Shown here piece after piece: positions 22,895 through 30,630 of a DNA stretch of 37,283 nt. The DNA comes from Glycomyces amatae (lineage in GTDB: Bacteria; Actinomycetota; Actinomycetes; Mycobacteriales; Micromonosporaceae): assembly GCF_020991375.1 (NCBI RefSeq), contig NZ_JAJLQZ010000035.1:1-37283 (forward strand), given 5' to 3'. The position numbers were made by a program, and so were the translations under genes. The notes under the pieces were generated by a model that was given only the letters and a program-made list of their open reading frames with translations, was not told the origin of the DNA and made no database searches. Numbering within the stretch: position 1 is the first letter of the stretch; each line of letters begins with the position of its first letter.

Positions 22895-24676
22895 CTACAG
22901 CCCGTCGAGGTAGGGCCGGTGGCTGTCCATGAACTCCCAGCCGTAGTACCGGTCCCAGTTGATCGACCAGGTCATGAGCCCGCGTAGGCCGGGCGAGGCC
23001 CCGCCGCGCAGCTCGTACCCGCCGCAGTTCGCCCCCGACGTGAGGCAGTCCAGCGCCTGGTGCACCTGCGCGGGCTGCGTGTACCCGTTCCCGGCGCTCA
23101 CCGCCGCCGGCAGCCCGAACGCGATCTGGTCCTCGCGCAGGCCCGGGAAGAACTGCCCGGTGTTCGCGACCTGGAAGCCCGCCTTGAGCATGTCGGTCAT
23201 GGCGATGTGGAAGTCCGCGCCGCCCATGTTGTGGTACCGGCCGTCCAGGCCCATCACCGGGCCCGAGTTGTAGTCCTGCACGTGGAGGACGTCCAGCCGG
23301 TCGCGCAGCGCGTGGATCACCGGCAGGTACGAGCCCGTGCGGTTGTCGCCCGAGCTGGAGCCGCCGTAGAACTGGTGTCCCACTTGGACGAAGAACGTCT
23401 CGGGGGCCATGGAGAGCACGAAGTCGTCGCCGTACTCGTCCGTGAGCGACCGGAGCGCGCCGATGAGGTTCACGATCACCGGCGTGGTCGGGTTGCGGAA
23501 GTCCGTGTCCCCCGCGTCGAAGTACAGCGAGTGGCCTTCGAGGTCGACGTCGAGGCCGTCCAGCCCGTACTCGTCGATGATGGCGCCCACCGAGGAGACG
23601 AAGGCGTCCCGCGCGGCGGCCGTGGTCAGCTGGACCTGGCCGTTCTGTCCGCCGATGGAGAGCAGGACCTTCTTCCCCTGCGCCTGCTGCTCGGCGATCG
23701 CGGCGATGAACTCGGCCTTGGTCTCCACGTTCGGGCACTCCGCGGCCGGGCACAGCGAGAACCGGATGTCCCCGGAGGTCGGCGAGGTCGGCTCCCCGAA
23801 CGCCAGGTTGATCACGTCCCATTCGGACGGCACGTCCGCCATGCGGATGTAGCCGGAGCCGTTGGCGAAGCTCGTGTGGAGGTAGCCGATGAGCGCGCGG
23901 TCGGCGAGCCCGCTGCCGGAGCAGCCGGAGGTCCGGGCGCCGACCTCGGCCGCGGGCCCTTCACCCTCGCCGTTGAAGGCGCTCACGGTGAAGCGGTAGG
24001 AGGTGCAGGCGGCGAGGCCCATGATGGACACCGAGGCCGCGGTCGTCTCGACGTCGGCCGCGCCCGGGCGGCGGACGATGTAGCCGTCCACCTCGCCCGG
24101 CGCCGCGTCCCAGCCGAGGACGACGCCGTCCTCCGAGGCCTGGTCGACCCGCGGCGAGCCGGGGGCGCCCGGGACGCCGGTCTCGCCTCCGCCGCCGTCG
24201 CCGGGCGGCCCGTCGAGCACGACGTCGTCGACCCAGTAGTCGCCCTGGCCGTACCAGCTGTGGAAGTAGACCTCCACGGAGGTCTGGTCCGCTCCGGTGG
24301 TGAACGAGGTGCTCAGCTGCGTGTACGCGCTCGGGGAGCCGGTCCAGGTCTGGGTGTGGCCGGTCGCGCCGATGTAGACGTGGGAGCCGCGTACCCAGGC
24401 GCTCAGGGAGTAGGCGCTCGACGGCTGGACCGGCACGGTCATGGCGCAGCGCCCGGTCGAGGCGGCGCCGCCGGAGGAGCGGACCGCGCCGGTTCCCGAG
24501 TGGACGGGGGAGCCGACGATCTGGGCCGACTCGCAGGTCCACGGCGAGGCCGTCCCCGTTTCGAAGCCGGGGTTCGCGAGGATGTTCGCGCCTTGGGCCG
24601 GCGCGGCGACGAGCAGCCCGGCGAGCAGCGCCGCGGTGGCGCCGATCAGGGCGGCGAGGAGTCGAGGTCTTCTCAT
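22895..24676 (-). CDS. secreted GH18 chitinase with CenC-like and FnIII domains
   Basis: A 593-aa exported chitinase. A signal peptide (RRPRLLAALIGATAALLAGLLVAAPAQG) is followed by a CBM4/9 (CenC)-like module (NILANPGFETGTASPWTC, ending DYWVDDVVLDG, about 30-155), a Gly-rich linker, a fibronectin III domain (about 170-252, VVLGWDAAPGEVDGYIVRR), and a GH18 barrel (about 262-590). The catalytic DxxDxDxE motif is DGLDVDLE with Glu380 as proton donor; LLSIGGQNG is the family's SxGG strand. The order resembles Streptomyces chitinases. It hydrolyses chitin outside the cell. A TTGACA promoter lies upstream of the start. Confidence 0.92.
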   Translation of the reverse strand: MRRPRLLAALIGATAALLAGLLVAAPAQGANILANPGFETGTASPWTCESAQIVGSPVHSGTGAVRSSGGAASTGRCAMTVPVQPSSAYSLSAWVRGSHVYIGATGHTQTWTGSPSAYTQLSTSFTTGADQTSVEVYFHSWYGQGDYWVDDVVLDGPPGDGGGGETGVPGAPGSPRVDQASEDGVVLGWDAAPGEVDGYIVRRPGAADVETTAASVSIMGLAACTSYRFTVSAFNGEGEGPAAEVGARTSGCSGSGLADRALIGYLHTSFANGSGYIRMADVPSEWDVINLAFGEPTSPTSGDIRFSLCPAAECPNVETKAEFIAAIAEQQAQGKKVLLSIGGQNGQVQLTTAAARDAFVSSVGAIIDEYGLDGLDVDLEGHSLYFDAGDTDFRNPTTPVIVNLIGALRSLTDEYGDDFVLSMAPETFFVQVGHQFYGGSSSGDNRTGSYLPVIHALRDRLDVLHVQDYNSGPVMGLDGRYHNMGGADFHIAMTDMLKAGFQVANTGQFFPGLREDQIAFGLPAAVSAGNGYTQPAQVHQALDCLTSGANCGGYELRGGASPGLRGLMTWSINWDRYYGWEFMDSHRPYLDGL

Positions 24677-24736
24677 GGGTTCTCCCGGAGGAAGGCGTGG
24701 GACGGACGCGGGGGAGTGGCACCGCCTTTATCAGAC

Positions 24737-24764
24737 AGTAAACCTTCCTATTAATAAATGTCAA
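24737..24764 (-). promoter_or_regulatory. chitinase promoter
   Basis: On the minus strand a perfect TTGACA -35 (24764-24759), 16-nt spacer and TTTACT (24742-24737) as -10. The +1 would be about 50 nt before the ATG, which has GGAGG-type sites. The flanking ATTGACATTTATTAAT (24765-24750) resembles a sequence upstream of the CE4 gene. Confidence 0.5.
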
Positions 24765-24832
24765 TGTCTCGCCGCCTCCGGGTCGCCCAAGCGGACGCGC
24801 GGTTCGAACAGCCGCATGTCGGGCGCCGCGAT

Positions 24833-24838
24833 TACCCT
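24833..24838 (+). promoter_or_regulatory. -10 element for the Nudix gene (possibly leaderless)
   Basis: TACCCT lies 7 nt before the ATG at 24846. No good -35 or Shine-Dalgarno is visible, which fits leaderless initiation but is weak evidence alone. Confidence 0.3.
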
Positions 24839-24845
24839 GCGTACC

Positions 24846-25364
24846 ATGACCATCGCAGCGACACCCCCAGTCGAGCCCGAAGCCGCCGCCCCGAAGCCGA
24901 TCCGCCGGAGCACCGCCCGCGTCCTCGCCGTCGACGACGGCCGCGCCCTCCTCTTCGCCCGCCCGGCGAGGATCCGCGACGTCGGCGACTGGTACTTCCA
25001 CACCCCCGGTGGCGCCGTCGAGCCCGGTGAGGCCGCCGTCGAGGCGGCCGCCCGCGAACTGCTCGAGGAGACCGGGCTCCGCGCCGGCCCCGCCGCGCTC
25101 GGCGCGCCGGTCGCGACGGCCTACAGCCTCCAGCGGCGCATCGACACCGGCGCGTTCGTGGCCGCCGACGACACCTTCTTCCTGCTGCACGCGAACGCCG
25201 AGGCGACCGCCTTTCCCGGAGGCCACGGCGACCGGCACGCCTGGCTCGACCCCGACGCGATGGAGGCCGCGTCCGCGCGCATCCTGCCGCGCGGCCTCCC
25301 CGCCCTCCTGCGGCGGCTCCTCGCCGAGGGCCCGCCCGCCTCCCCGATCCACATACGCTGGTAG
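24846..25364 (+). CDS. Nudix hydrolase
   Basis: A 172-aa cytoplasmic pyrophosphohydrolase. The Nudix box GGAVEPGEAAVEAAARELLEETGL (about residues 56-79) fits G-x5-E-x7-R-E-U-x-E-E-x-G-U, with the metal-binding glutamates in RELLEET. The first 20 residues (Pro/Ala-rich) precede the beta-strand RRSTARVLAVDDGRALLFARPA. Nudix enzymes cleave nucleoside diphosphates linked to other groups; the substrate here is unknown. The gene is divergent from the chitinase and starts in a 169-bp shared upstream region. Confidence 0.88.
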   Translation: MTIAATPPVEPEAAAPKPIRRSTARVLAVDDGRALLFARPARIRDVGDWYFHTPGGAVEPGEAAVEAAARELLEETGLRAGPAALGAPVATAYSLQRRIDTGAFVAADDTFFLLHANAEATAFPGGHGDRHAWLDPDAMEAASARILPRGLPALLRRLLAEGPPASPIHIRW

Positions 25365-25388
25365 CGGCGCCGAAAGGGACCCGAGGGC

Positions 25389-25565
25389 TTGACGCCGCGG
25401 TCGGCGATCGGCGTCCTGGGGCTGCGGGACCGGCTCGCGTCGCACTGCCCCGAGGCGGTGCTCCACGGGCTTCCGGGCCCTAGCGGCCCCGCGGGCTGGT
25501 GGCGGGCGCCCGCCGTTTACGCCGACCTCGTCCGCTCGGCGATCGCGAACGGCGTCTCCGAGTGA
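25389..25565 (+). CDS. small hypothetical ORF (58 aa) in frame after the Nudix stop
   Basis: A TTG at 25389 opens a 58-codon frame with high third-position GC (about 95%), ending at TGA 25563-25565. The protein contains AIGVLGLRDRLASHCPEAVLHG and a helix-like VYADLVRSAIANGVSE. It lies in the same reading frame as the Nudix gene, 24 bp after its stop. AAAGGGA (25373-25379) could serve as ribosome site, 9 nt before the TTG. It may be a separate small gene or the remnant of a longer Nudix C-terminus. No family recognised. Confidence 0.35.
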   Translation: MTPRSAIGVLGLRDRLASHCPEAVLHGLPGPSGPAGWWRAPAVYADLVRSAIANGVSE

Positions 25566-25605
25566 GCCTCCGACCCCGGCAGGCGCACGCGTGGGCGGGC
25601 CGGAC

Positions 25606-26814
25606 CTACGCCCGCAACGCGTCCGCGGGTGCGGCCGGGCGGCGCGCGGCGAGCGCCCGGTCGAGGTCGGCGATCAGGTCGTCGGGCGCCTCGAGTCCGA
25701 TCGAGAGCCTGACCAGGCTGTCGGCGGGCCGGGCGTCGGCGGCGACGGGCCGGTGCGTCAGCGCCGCGGGATGCTGGATCAGCGAGTCCACGCCGCCCAG
25801 CGACACCGCGTGGGTGAACAGGCCGACCGCCGAGGTCGTGCTCCTCGCGTGCTCGTAGCCGCCGCGCAGGTCCACCGAGATCATCGCCCCGGTGCCCTTC
25901 ATCTGGCTCCCGAGCAGCTCCTGCGGGTCGCCGCCGAGCCCGGGGTAGTGGACGCGGGCGACGTCCGGGTGGGTCGCCAGCCACGCGGCGACGCGCTGCG
26001 CGCCGGACTGCTGGGCCCGGACCCGCAGCGGCAGCGTCGCCAGGCCCCGGTGCAGGAGGTACGCCCCCAGCGGATGGAGCAGGGCGCCCGTGACGGCCCG
26101 GACCCGGCGCAGCGCGGCCGCGGTCTCGCTCCCGCAGGCGACGACCCCGGCCACCACGTCGCCGTGCCCGCCGAGGTACTTGGTGGCGCTGTGCAGCACC
26201 AGCGAGGCGCCGCAGTCGATCGGGTTCTGGAGGACCGGCGTCGCGAACGTGTTGTCCACGAGCACCGGGACGCCTTGCGCCGCTTCGACGACCGCCCGGA
26301 TGTCGACCAGCTCCAATGTCGGGTTCGCGGGCGTCTCGAGCACGATCAGCGCCGTGTCCGGCCGGACCGAGGCGGCCACGTCCGCCGCGGCGCAGAAGGT
26401 GGTCTCGGTGCCCAGCAGGCCCGTGGACAGGAGGTGGTCGGTCCCGCCGTAGAGGGGCCGGACGGCCAGGACGTGGCGGCGGCCCGTCTCCCCGGTGGCC
26501 GCGAGGACCGCGGCGGTCATCGCCGCCATGCCGGAGGCGAACGCCACCGCCTCCTCGGCGTGCTCCAACCGGGCCAGCGCCGCCTCGAACCGCGCCACGG
26601 TCGGGTTCCACAACCGCGCGTACACCGCGCCGCCCTCAGCGGTCGGCGCCCCGCCGGAGGCCATGGCCTCGTAGGACAGGCCGCCGGACTCGATGTCCGG
26701 CAGCGGGTTGGTCGAGGAGAGGTCGATCGGGAGGGCGTGGACGCCGAGTCCCGCCAGGTCCTCCCGGCCGGCGTGAACGGCGACGGTGTCGAGTTGCAGC
26801 CACGGCGAATCCAT
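25606..26814 (-). CDS. PLP-dependent Cys/Met metabolism enzyme (methionine gamma-lyase type)
   Basis: A 402-aa fold-type I enzyme of full family length. The N-terminus has the family TVAVHAG motif; PLP contacts include ARLWNPTVARFEAALA, AFASGMAAMTA and VLVDNTFATPVLQNP; the Schiff-base lysine is Lys212 in LVLHSATKYLGGHGDV; the C-terminal HAVSLGGVDSLIQHPA matches. Members split methionine or cystathionine to a keto acid, ammonia and a thiol. Divergence from an Lrp/AsnC regulator suggests amino-acid-controlled catabolism and favours methionine gamma-lyase, though gamma-synthase cannot be excluded. The ATG lies 6 nt after a TAGAGT -10 box, so translation is probably leaderless. Confidence 0.88.
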   Translation of the reverse strand: MDSPWLQLDTVAVHAGREDLAGLGVHALPIDLSSTNPLPDIESGGLSYEAMASGGAPTAEGGAVYARLWNPTVARFEAALARLEHAEEAVAFASGMAAMTAAVLAATGETGRRHVLAVRPLYGGTDHLLSTGLLGTETTFCAAADVAASVRPDTALIVLETPANPTLELVDIRAVVEAAQGVPVLVDNTFATPVLQNPIDCGASLVLHSATKYLGGHGDVVAGVVACGSETAAALRRVRAVTGALLHPLGAYLLHRGLATLPLRVRAQQSGAQRVAAWLATHPDVARVHYPGLGGDPQELLGSQMKGTGAMISVDLRGGYEHARSTTSAVGLFTHAVSLGGVDSLIQHPAALTHRPVAADARPADSLVRLSIGLEAPDDLIADLDRALAARRPAAPADALRA

Positions 26815-26820
26815 GCCCAG

Positions 26821-26849
26821 ACTCTAGGGAGAACCGCAACGCTCTGCAA
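26821..26849 (-). promoter_or_regulatory. leaderless promoter of the gamma-lyase gene
   Basis: On the minus strand TTGCAG (26849-26844), 17-nt spacer, TAGAGT (26826-26821), then 6 nt to the ATG at 26814. This is the same -10 and the same spacing as the AraC-regulator promoter. Confidence 0.6.
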
Positions 26850-26913
26850 TACTTGCCGCGGAAACCCGCGTCGTACGCGGATATCCATGAGGAATCGACG
26901 GAGAGGGGCCGCC

Positions 26914-27408
26914 ATGGCGGGCGCGCAGCCGAAGAAACCGCAGCCGCCCGCGGCGCTGGACGGCACCGACCTGGCCATCCTCGCCGCGCTCGTCGAGGAC
27001 GGGCGCACGACCAACGCCGCGCTCGCGGCCCGGGCGGGCGTGGCCGAGTCGACCTGCGCGTACCGCGTGCGCGCGCTGCGGGAGTCGGGGGTCCTGGCGG
27101 ACATCCGCGCCCGGCTCAGCCCCGAGGCGCTCGGGCGCCCCCTTCACGCCATCATCAAGGTGCGCTTGGGAAGCCACAGCCGCGACCACGTGCACCACCT
27201 GTACGACAGGCTGGTCGGGCTGCCGGGGGTGCTGACGGTCTTCCACGTCGGCGGCGACGACGACTTCCTCCTGCACGTGGCAGTCGCCGGCCCCGAGGCC
27301 CTGCGCGACCTCATCCTGGAGCACGTGACCGTCCACCCCATGGTGCGCCAGACCGAGACCCAGCTGGTGTTCGAGGTCCGCGACGGCCGCGGCCTCCTGC
27401 CGCGGTGA
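26914..27408 (+). CDS. Lrp/AsnC-family transcriptional regulator
   Basis: A 164-aa regulator of usual length. LDGTDLAILAALVEDGRTTNAALAARAGVAESTCAYRVRALRESGVL is the winged helix-turn-helix, and residues 75-160 form the RAM/ACT-like ligand domain (HAIIKVRLGSHSRDHVHHLYDRLVGLPGVLTVFHVGGDDDFLLHV). It probably senses an amino acid and controls the divergent PLP-enzyme gene, as in many lrp-mdeA-type pairs. The ATG at 26914 follows GGAGAGGGG; an in-frame ATG at 26887 would add nine residues. Confidence 0.88.
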   Translation: MAGAQPKKPQPPAALDGTDLAILAALVEDGRTTNAALAARAGVAESTCAYRVRALRESGVLADIRARLSPEALGRPLHAIIKVRLGSHSRDHVHHLYDRLVGLPGVLTVFHVGGDDDFLLHVAVAGPEALRDLILEHVTVHPMVRQTETQLVFEVRDGRGLLPR

Positions 27409-27465
27409 GCCCGCGGGGCCGTTCGTCTCCCGTTCGCCGCCCGCTCCCCGCCCGGTCGCATACGA

Positions 27466-27481
27466 ATTGACATCTATCGAT
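27466..27481 (+). promoter_or_regulatory. AT-rich element upstream of the CE4 gene
   Basis: ATTGACATCTATCGAT matches the chitinase promoter element (24765-24750, minus) at 13 of 16 positions. It lies about 55 bp upstream of the predicted +1 of the CE4 gene. It could be a regulator site or a weak promoter. Confidence 0.35.
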
Positions 27482-27501
27482 CTCATGTGCGGCCGGAACC
27501 C

Positions 27502-27530
27502 TTGCCCTCCAGCGGACCGGGCCGCATAAT
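27502..27530 (+). promoter_or_regulatory. promoter of the CE4 deacetylase gene
   Basis: TTGCCC (27502-27507), 17-nt spacer, CATAAT (27525-27530), a strong -10 for this GC content. The +1 near 27537 leaves a leader of about 160 nt before the ATG at 27699. No known riboswitch fold was recognised in the leader. Confidence 0.55.
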
Positions 27531-27698
27531 TTCATTCGTTCCTGTACAGCCGCGGGACATCGATCCACCGTCACCCCCTCATGACGACAAGGGCCCTCAC
27601 CCCTGGGAGCTCGTCGACGCCGACTGATGCGCCGTACCCCGGACCGCCGCCGGCACCGCCGGTCCGCCTTTCCGGGCGACAACCCAAGGAGGGCAACC

Positions 27699-28811
27699 AT
27701 GCGAAGCCGCATGAGGAAGCTCATCGCCACCCTGTCCGCACTCGTCGTCGCCGTCGGCACCGCCGCCGTGGTGATCGCCGCCGCCGCCTCGCCGGCGCAG
27801 GCCCAGAACTGCAACGGCTACGTCGCGCTGACCTACGACGACGGCCCCAACCCGGGCACCACCAGCAGCCTGCTCAACGCCCTGACCTCCAACGGCCTGC
27901 GGGCCACCATGTTCAACACCGGGCAGCGGGTCTCCAGCAACCCGTCGCTCGCCCGCGCGCAGGTCGACGCGGGCATGTGGGTCGCCAACCACTCGTGGTC
28001 CCACCCCCACATGACCCAGTTGAGCTCCTCGCAGATGGCCCAGGAGATCTCCAGCACCCAGCAGGCGATCCAGCAGGCCACCGGGGTCACCCCGAACCTG
28101 TTCCGTCCGCCGTACGGCGAGACCAACGCGACCCTGAAGTCGGTCGAGGCCCAGTACGGGCTCACCGAGGTCATCTGGAGCGTCGACTCGCAGGACTGGA
28201 ACGGGGCGAGCACCGCCCAGATCGTCCAGGCCGCCCGCAGCCTCCAGAACGGCGGCGTCATCCTGATGCACGACGCCTACCAGAACACCATCAACGCGGT
28301 CCCGCAGATCGCCGCCGACCTGCGCTCGCGCGGACTGTGCGCGGGGATGATCTCCCCGACCACCGGCCGGGCCGTCGCCCCCGACGGCTCCGGCGGCGGC
28401 AACGACGGCGGCGGCGGTGACGACGGTGGCGGCACCGGGACCGACCTGCTGCGCAGCGGCTCGGCCGGCAAGTGCATCGACGTGCCCGGCGGTCGCACCG
28501 ACAACGGCACGAAGGTCCAGCTCTACAGCTGCTACGAGGGCGTGAACCAGCAGTTCACGTACACCGCCGCGCAGGAGCTGCGGATCCTCGGCAAGTGCCT
28601 CGAGGCGCCCTCCGGCGGCAACGGGACCCAGGTGCAGATCAGCACCTGCAACAGCGCCGCGGGTCAGAAGTGGACGTTCGGCTCCGACGGGTCGATCCGC
28701 AGCGTCGGGTACGCGAACGCGTGCCTGGACGTCTACAGCTCGTCCAACGGCGCCCCGGTGCAGCTCTACAGCTGCTGGGGCGGCGACAACCAGAAGTGGA
28801 CCCGCGCCTGA
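27699..28811 (+). CDS. secreted CE4 polysaccharide deacetylase (acetylxylan-esterase-like) with ricin-type lectin domain
   Basis: A 370-aa exported esterase. A signal peptide (residues 1-36, ending SPAQA-Q) leads to the NodB domain: YVALTYDDGPNPGTT (Asp47, Asp48), zinc ligands His98 and His102 in NHSWSHPHM, FRPPYGETN, and VILMHDAYQN. CNGYVALTYDDGPNPGTTSS is close to the Streptomyces acetylxylan esterase type, so deacetylation of xylan is more likely than of chitin, although both occur in CE4. A Gly/Asp linker (GGGNDGGGGDDGGG) joins a C-terminal beta-trefoil (ricin B, CBM13) with repeated QLYSC and Q-x-W. The start is set by AAGGAGGG, 5 nt upstream. Confidence 0.88.
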   Translation: MRSRMRKLIATLSALVVAVGTAAVVIAAAASPAQAQNCNGYVALTYDDGPNPGTTSSLLNALTSNGLRATMFNTGQRVSSNPSLARAQVDAGMWVANHSWSHPHMTQLSSSQMAQEISSTQQAIQQATGVTPNLFRPPYGETNATLKSVEAQYGLTEVIWSVDSQDWNGASTAQIVQAARSLQNGGVILMHDAYQNTINAVPQIAADLRSRGLCAGMISPTTGRAVAPDGSGGGNDGGGGDDGGGTGTDLLRSGSAGKCIDVPGGRTDNGTKVQLYSCYEGVNQQFTYTAAQELRILGKCLEAPSGGNGTQVQISTCNSAAGQKWTFGSDGSIRSVGYANACLDVYSSSNGAPVQLYSCWGGDNQKWTRA

Positions 28812-28826
28812 CGGGCCCCGCCGAAC

Positions 28827-28863
28827 GGCGGCTCCGACCGGTCCGCGACCGGCCGGAGCCGCC
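28827..28863. terminator. bidirectional hairpin terminator
   Basis: A 10-bp stem (GGCGGCTCCG / CGGAGCCGCC), one A-C mismatch, and a further 5-bp stem around a CCGCG loop, between the convergent CE4 and SDR genes. Confidence 0.75.
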
Positions 28864-28877
28864 CGCGACCGGCACCG

Positions 28878-29612
28878 CTACTTCAGCGCGAGCCAGCCGC
28901 CGTCCACGGGCAGTTCGGCCCCGTTGACGTAGCCCGCCTCCCCGGAGGCGAGGAAGGCCACGGCGGCGGCGACCTCCTCGGGGCGGCCGACGCGGCCCGC
29001 GAGGGTCTGCCCGCCCGCGAATTCGATCTCCTCTTCGGAGGTGTCCGCCCAGTGCGTGGTGAGGATGGGGCCGGGCGCGACGGAGTTGAACCTGACGTCG
29101 GGGGCGTACTCGACGGCGAGCTGCCGGACGAGCGCGCTGAGCCCGCCCTTGGCGGCGGCGTAGGCGGTGTAGCCGGGGTGCGAGCGGTGGGCGTGGACCG
29201 AGGAGACGGCCACGACCGCGCCGCGGGCGGCCCGCAGCGGCTCGATGAACGTCTTGACGCCGAGGTAAGCGGCCTTCAGCGTGACGTCCAGGGTCAGGTC
29301 CCAGTCCGCCTCGGCGATCTCGTGCGCCGCGCCGGGGACGCTCGCGAACGCGTTGGACACCAACGTGTCGAGGCGTCCGTGCGCGCCGAGCACGGTCGAG
29401 GACAGGGCCGCCCAGTCCTCGGCGCCGGAGGCGTCGCACCGCTGGAAGCGGACGTCGCCCTCGGCCCGCTCGGCGAGGCGCCGCCCGGCCTCCTCGTCGA
29501 CGTCGGCGACGTACACGGTCGCGCCCTCGCTCGCGAGGCGGGCGGCGCAGGCCGCCCCGATGCCCTTGGCACCGCCGGTGACGACGGCGACACCGCCTTC
29601 GAATCGGTTCAT
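28878..29612 (-). CDS. short-chain dehydrogenase/reductase (classical SDR)
   Basis: A 244-aa NAD(P)-dependent oxidoreductase. VAVVTGGAKGIGAACAARL gives the dinucleotide site, VYVADVDEEAG suggests NAD preference (Asp after beta 2), Ser in VSSVHAHR and YTAYAAAKGG give the catalytic Ser-Tyr-Lys. VNGAELPVDGG is the family C-terminus. The usual NNAG reads SNAFASV, an atypical variant. The ATG at 29612 lies 6 nt after a TACGGT -10 and has no Shine-Dalgarno, favouring leaderless initiation; an ATG at 29648 would add 12 residues. Substrate unknown. Confidence 0.85.
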   Translation of the reverse strand: MNRFEGGVAVVTGGAKGIGAACAARLASEGATVYVADVDEEAGRRLAERAEGDVRFQRCDASGAEDWAALSSTVLGAHGRLDTLVSNAFASVPGAAHEIAEADWDLTLDVTLKAAYLGVKTFIEPLRAARGAVVAVSSVHAHRSHPGYTAYAAAKGGLSALVRQLAVEYAPDVRFNSVAPGPILTTHWADTSEEEIEFAGGQTLAGRVGRPEEVAAAVAFLASGEAGYVNGAELPVDGGWLALK

Positions 29613-29618
29613 CGGCAC

Positions 29619-29624
29619 ACCGTA
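29619..29624 (-). promoter_or_regulatory. -10 element of the SDR gene (leaderless type)
   Basis: TACGGT on the minus strand, 6 nt before the ATG at 29612. The -35 is not convincing. Confidence 0.35.
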
Positions 29625-29693
29625 TCGCCCGGACCGGCCCCGCCGCATCCGACTGCGCCGCAGCCCGTCCCGCCGAACGCCACCGACCGCGCG

Positions 29694-30332
29694 TCAGCTC
29701 GACCAGGGGCCGACCGGTTCGAGCGAGGACACGATCGCGGTGAGCTCCTCCCGCGAGAGCGCCGCCTTGTCGCTGCGCAGGACCAGCGTCGGGAACTCGG
29801 CGTCGACCGGGTCGTCGAGCGTGACGATCGCGACCGGCTCGTCCCACGAGTCGCTGACGTTGGTGTACTCGCCGTAGCGCTGGACGAAGACCTGGGCCGG
29901 GCCGACGCCGGTCGCGACCTCGGCGACCTCGACCGGGTCGGGCACGTCCGCCAGCGTCCGGTAGACGCCGTGGCGGCCGTTGATGATCCGCTGCTCGCCG
30001 TCGACCGCGCAGTCGGACGCGAACGCCTCGACGGTCAGGTCGGCGCCGAACTCGTACCGGACGCCGCGGCACTCGGTGTCGGCGTCGCCGTCGGGGTTCG
30101 CGACCACCGCGTCGATGGCGAGGCCGCCCGGCACCGTCAGCACCACGGCCACGTGCTCGCCGTGGACGACCACCTCGTGGTCGGAGGAGGACAGGGGCCG
30201 GCCGAACATCCCGAGCACCTGCGATGCCAGGAGCACCAGGGCGAGCGCGCCGCCGAGGCCGATCGCGGCGCCGACGAGGACCCGCCGCCGGGTCGGCGCC
30301 CGGCGCGCAGGCGGTGCCGTTGTCGTGTCCAT
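29694..30332 (-). CDS. membrane-anchored extracellular protein of unknown function
   Basis: A 212-aa protein. An Arg-rich N-terminus (PARRAPTRRRVLVG) and one hydrophobic helix (AAIGLGGALALVLLASQVLGMFG) anchor it, with about 165 residues outside. The outer part is beta-rich, with two cysteines (DTECRGVRYEFG, FASDCAVDGE) that may form a disulfide; GRHGVYRTLADVPDPVEV and EFPTLVLRSDKAALSREELTAIVSSL look like a folded domain. The start at 30332 is set by GAGGAGGG. Not recognised as a known family. It stands alone between the SDR and the second LacI gene. Confidence 0.65.
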   Translation of the reverse strand: MDTTTAPPARRAPTRRRVLVGAAIGLGGALALVLLASQVLGMFGRPLSSSDHEVVVHGEHVAVVLTVPGGLAIDAVVANPDGDADTECRGVRYEFGADLTVEAFASDCAVDGEQRIINGRHGVYRTLADVPDPVEVAEVATGVGPAQVFVQRYGEYTNVSDSWDEPVAIVTLDDPVDAEFPTLVLRSDKAALSREELTAIVSSLEPVGPWSS

Positions 30333-30630
30333 GTCCGCACCCTCCTCGACGCCGGCGGTTCTGCGGGACATCGTAGGTGGGCGCGTCACCCCCGCCCCCC
30401 CGCGCGGACGCGCCTCGGCGGCTGCGGTTCGGGCCCCGCCCCCGCACGGGCTGCGGGTCCCCGAGGACCCCTGCGCCTACCGCACCGCGGCGGACGCGCC
30501 GTCGCCGTCACCGCCGCCCGGGCGGCCGCCACTCCCGCCTCCGCGCGCCGCGGACGGCCGAGCCGCGGCGGACCCGCTCCGGAGACCGCCCGCGGCAAGG
30601 CGGACCGGCCGGGCGCTCCGCGTCCGCGCC
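30333..30630. other. 298-bp intergenic region without a supported gene
   Basis: Very GC-rich, with runs of C and G. Open frames on both strands are shadows with no ribosome site or recognisable product. It should hold the promoter of the membrane-anchored protein (near 30360-30400, minus strand) and the end of the LacI transcript. No clear hairpin or box was identified. Confidence 0.4.

Noticed and set aside
27537..27698. Riboswitch in the CE4 leader
   Set aside because: The leader is long, but no conserved riboswitch core was recognised by eye.
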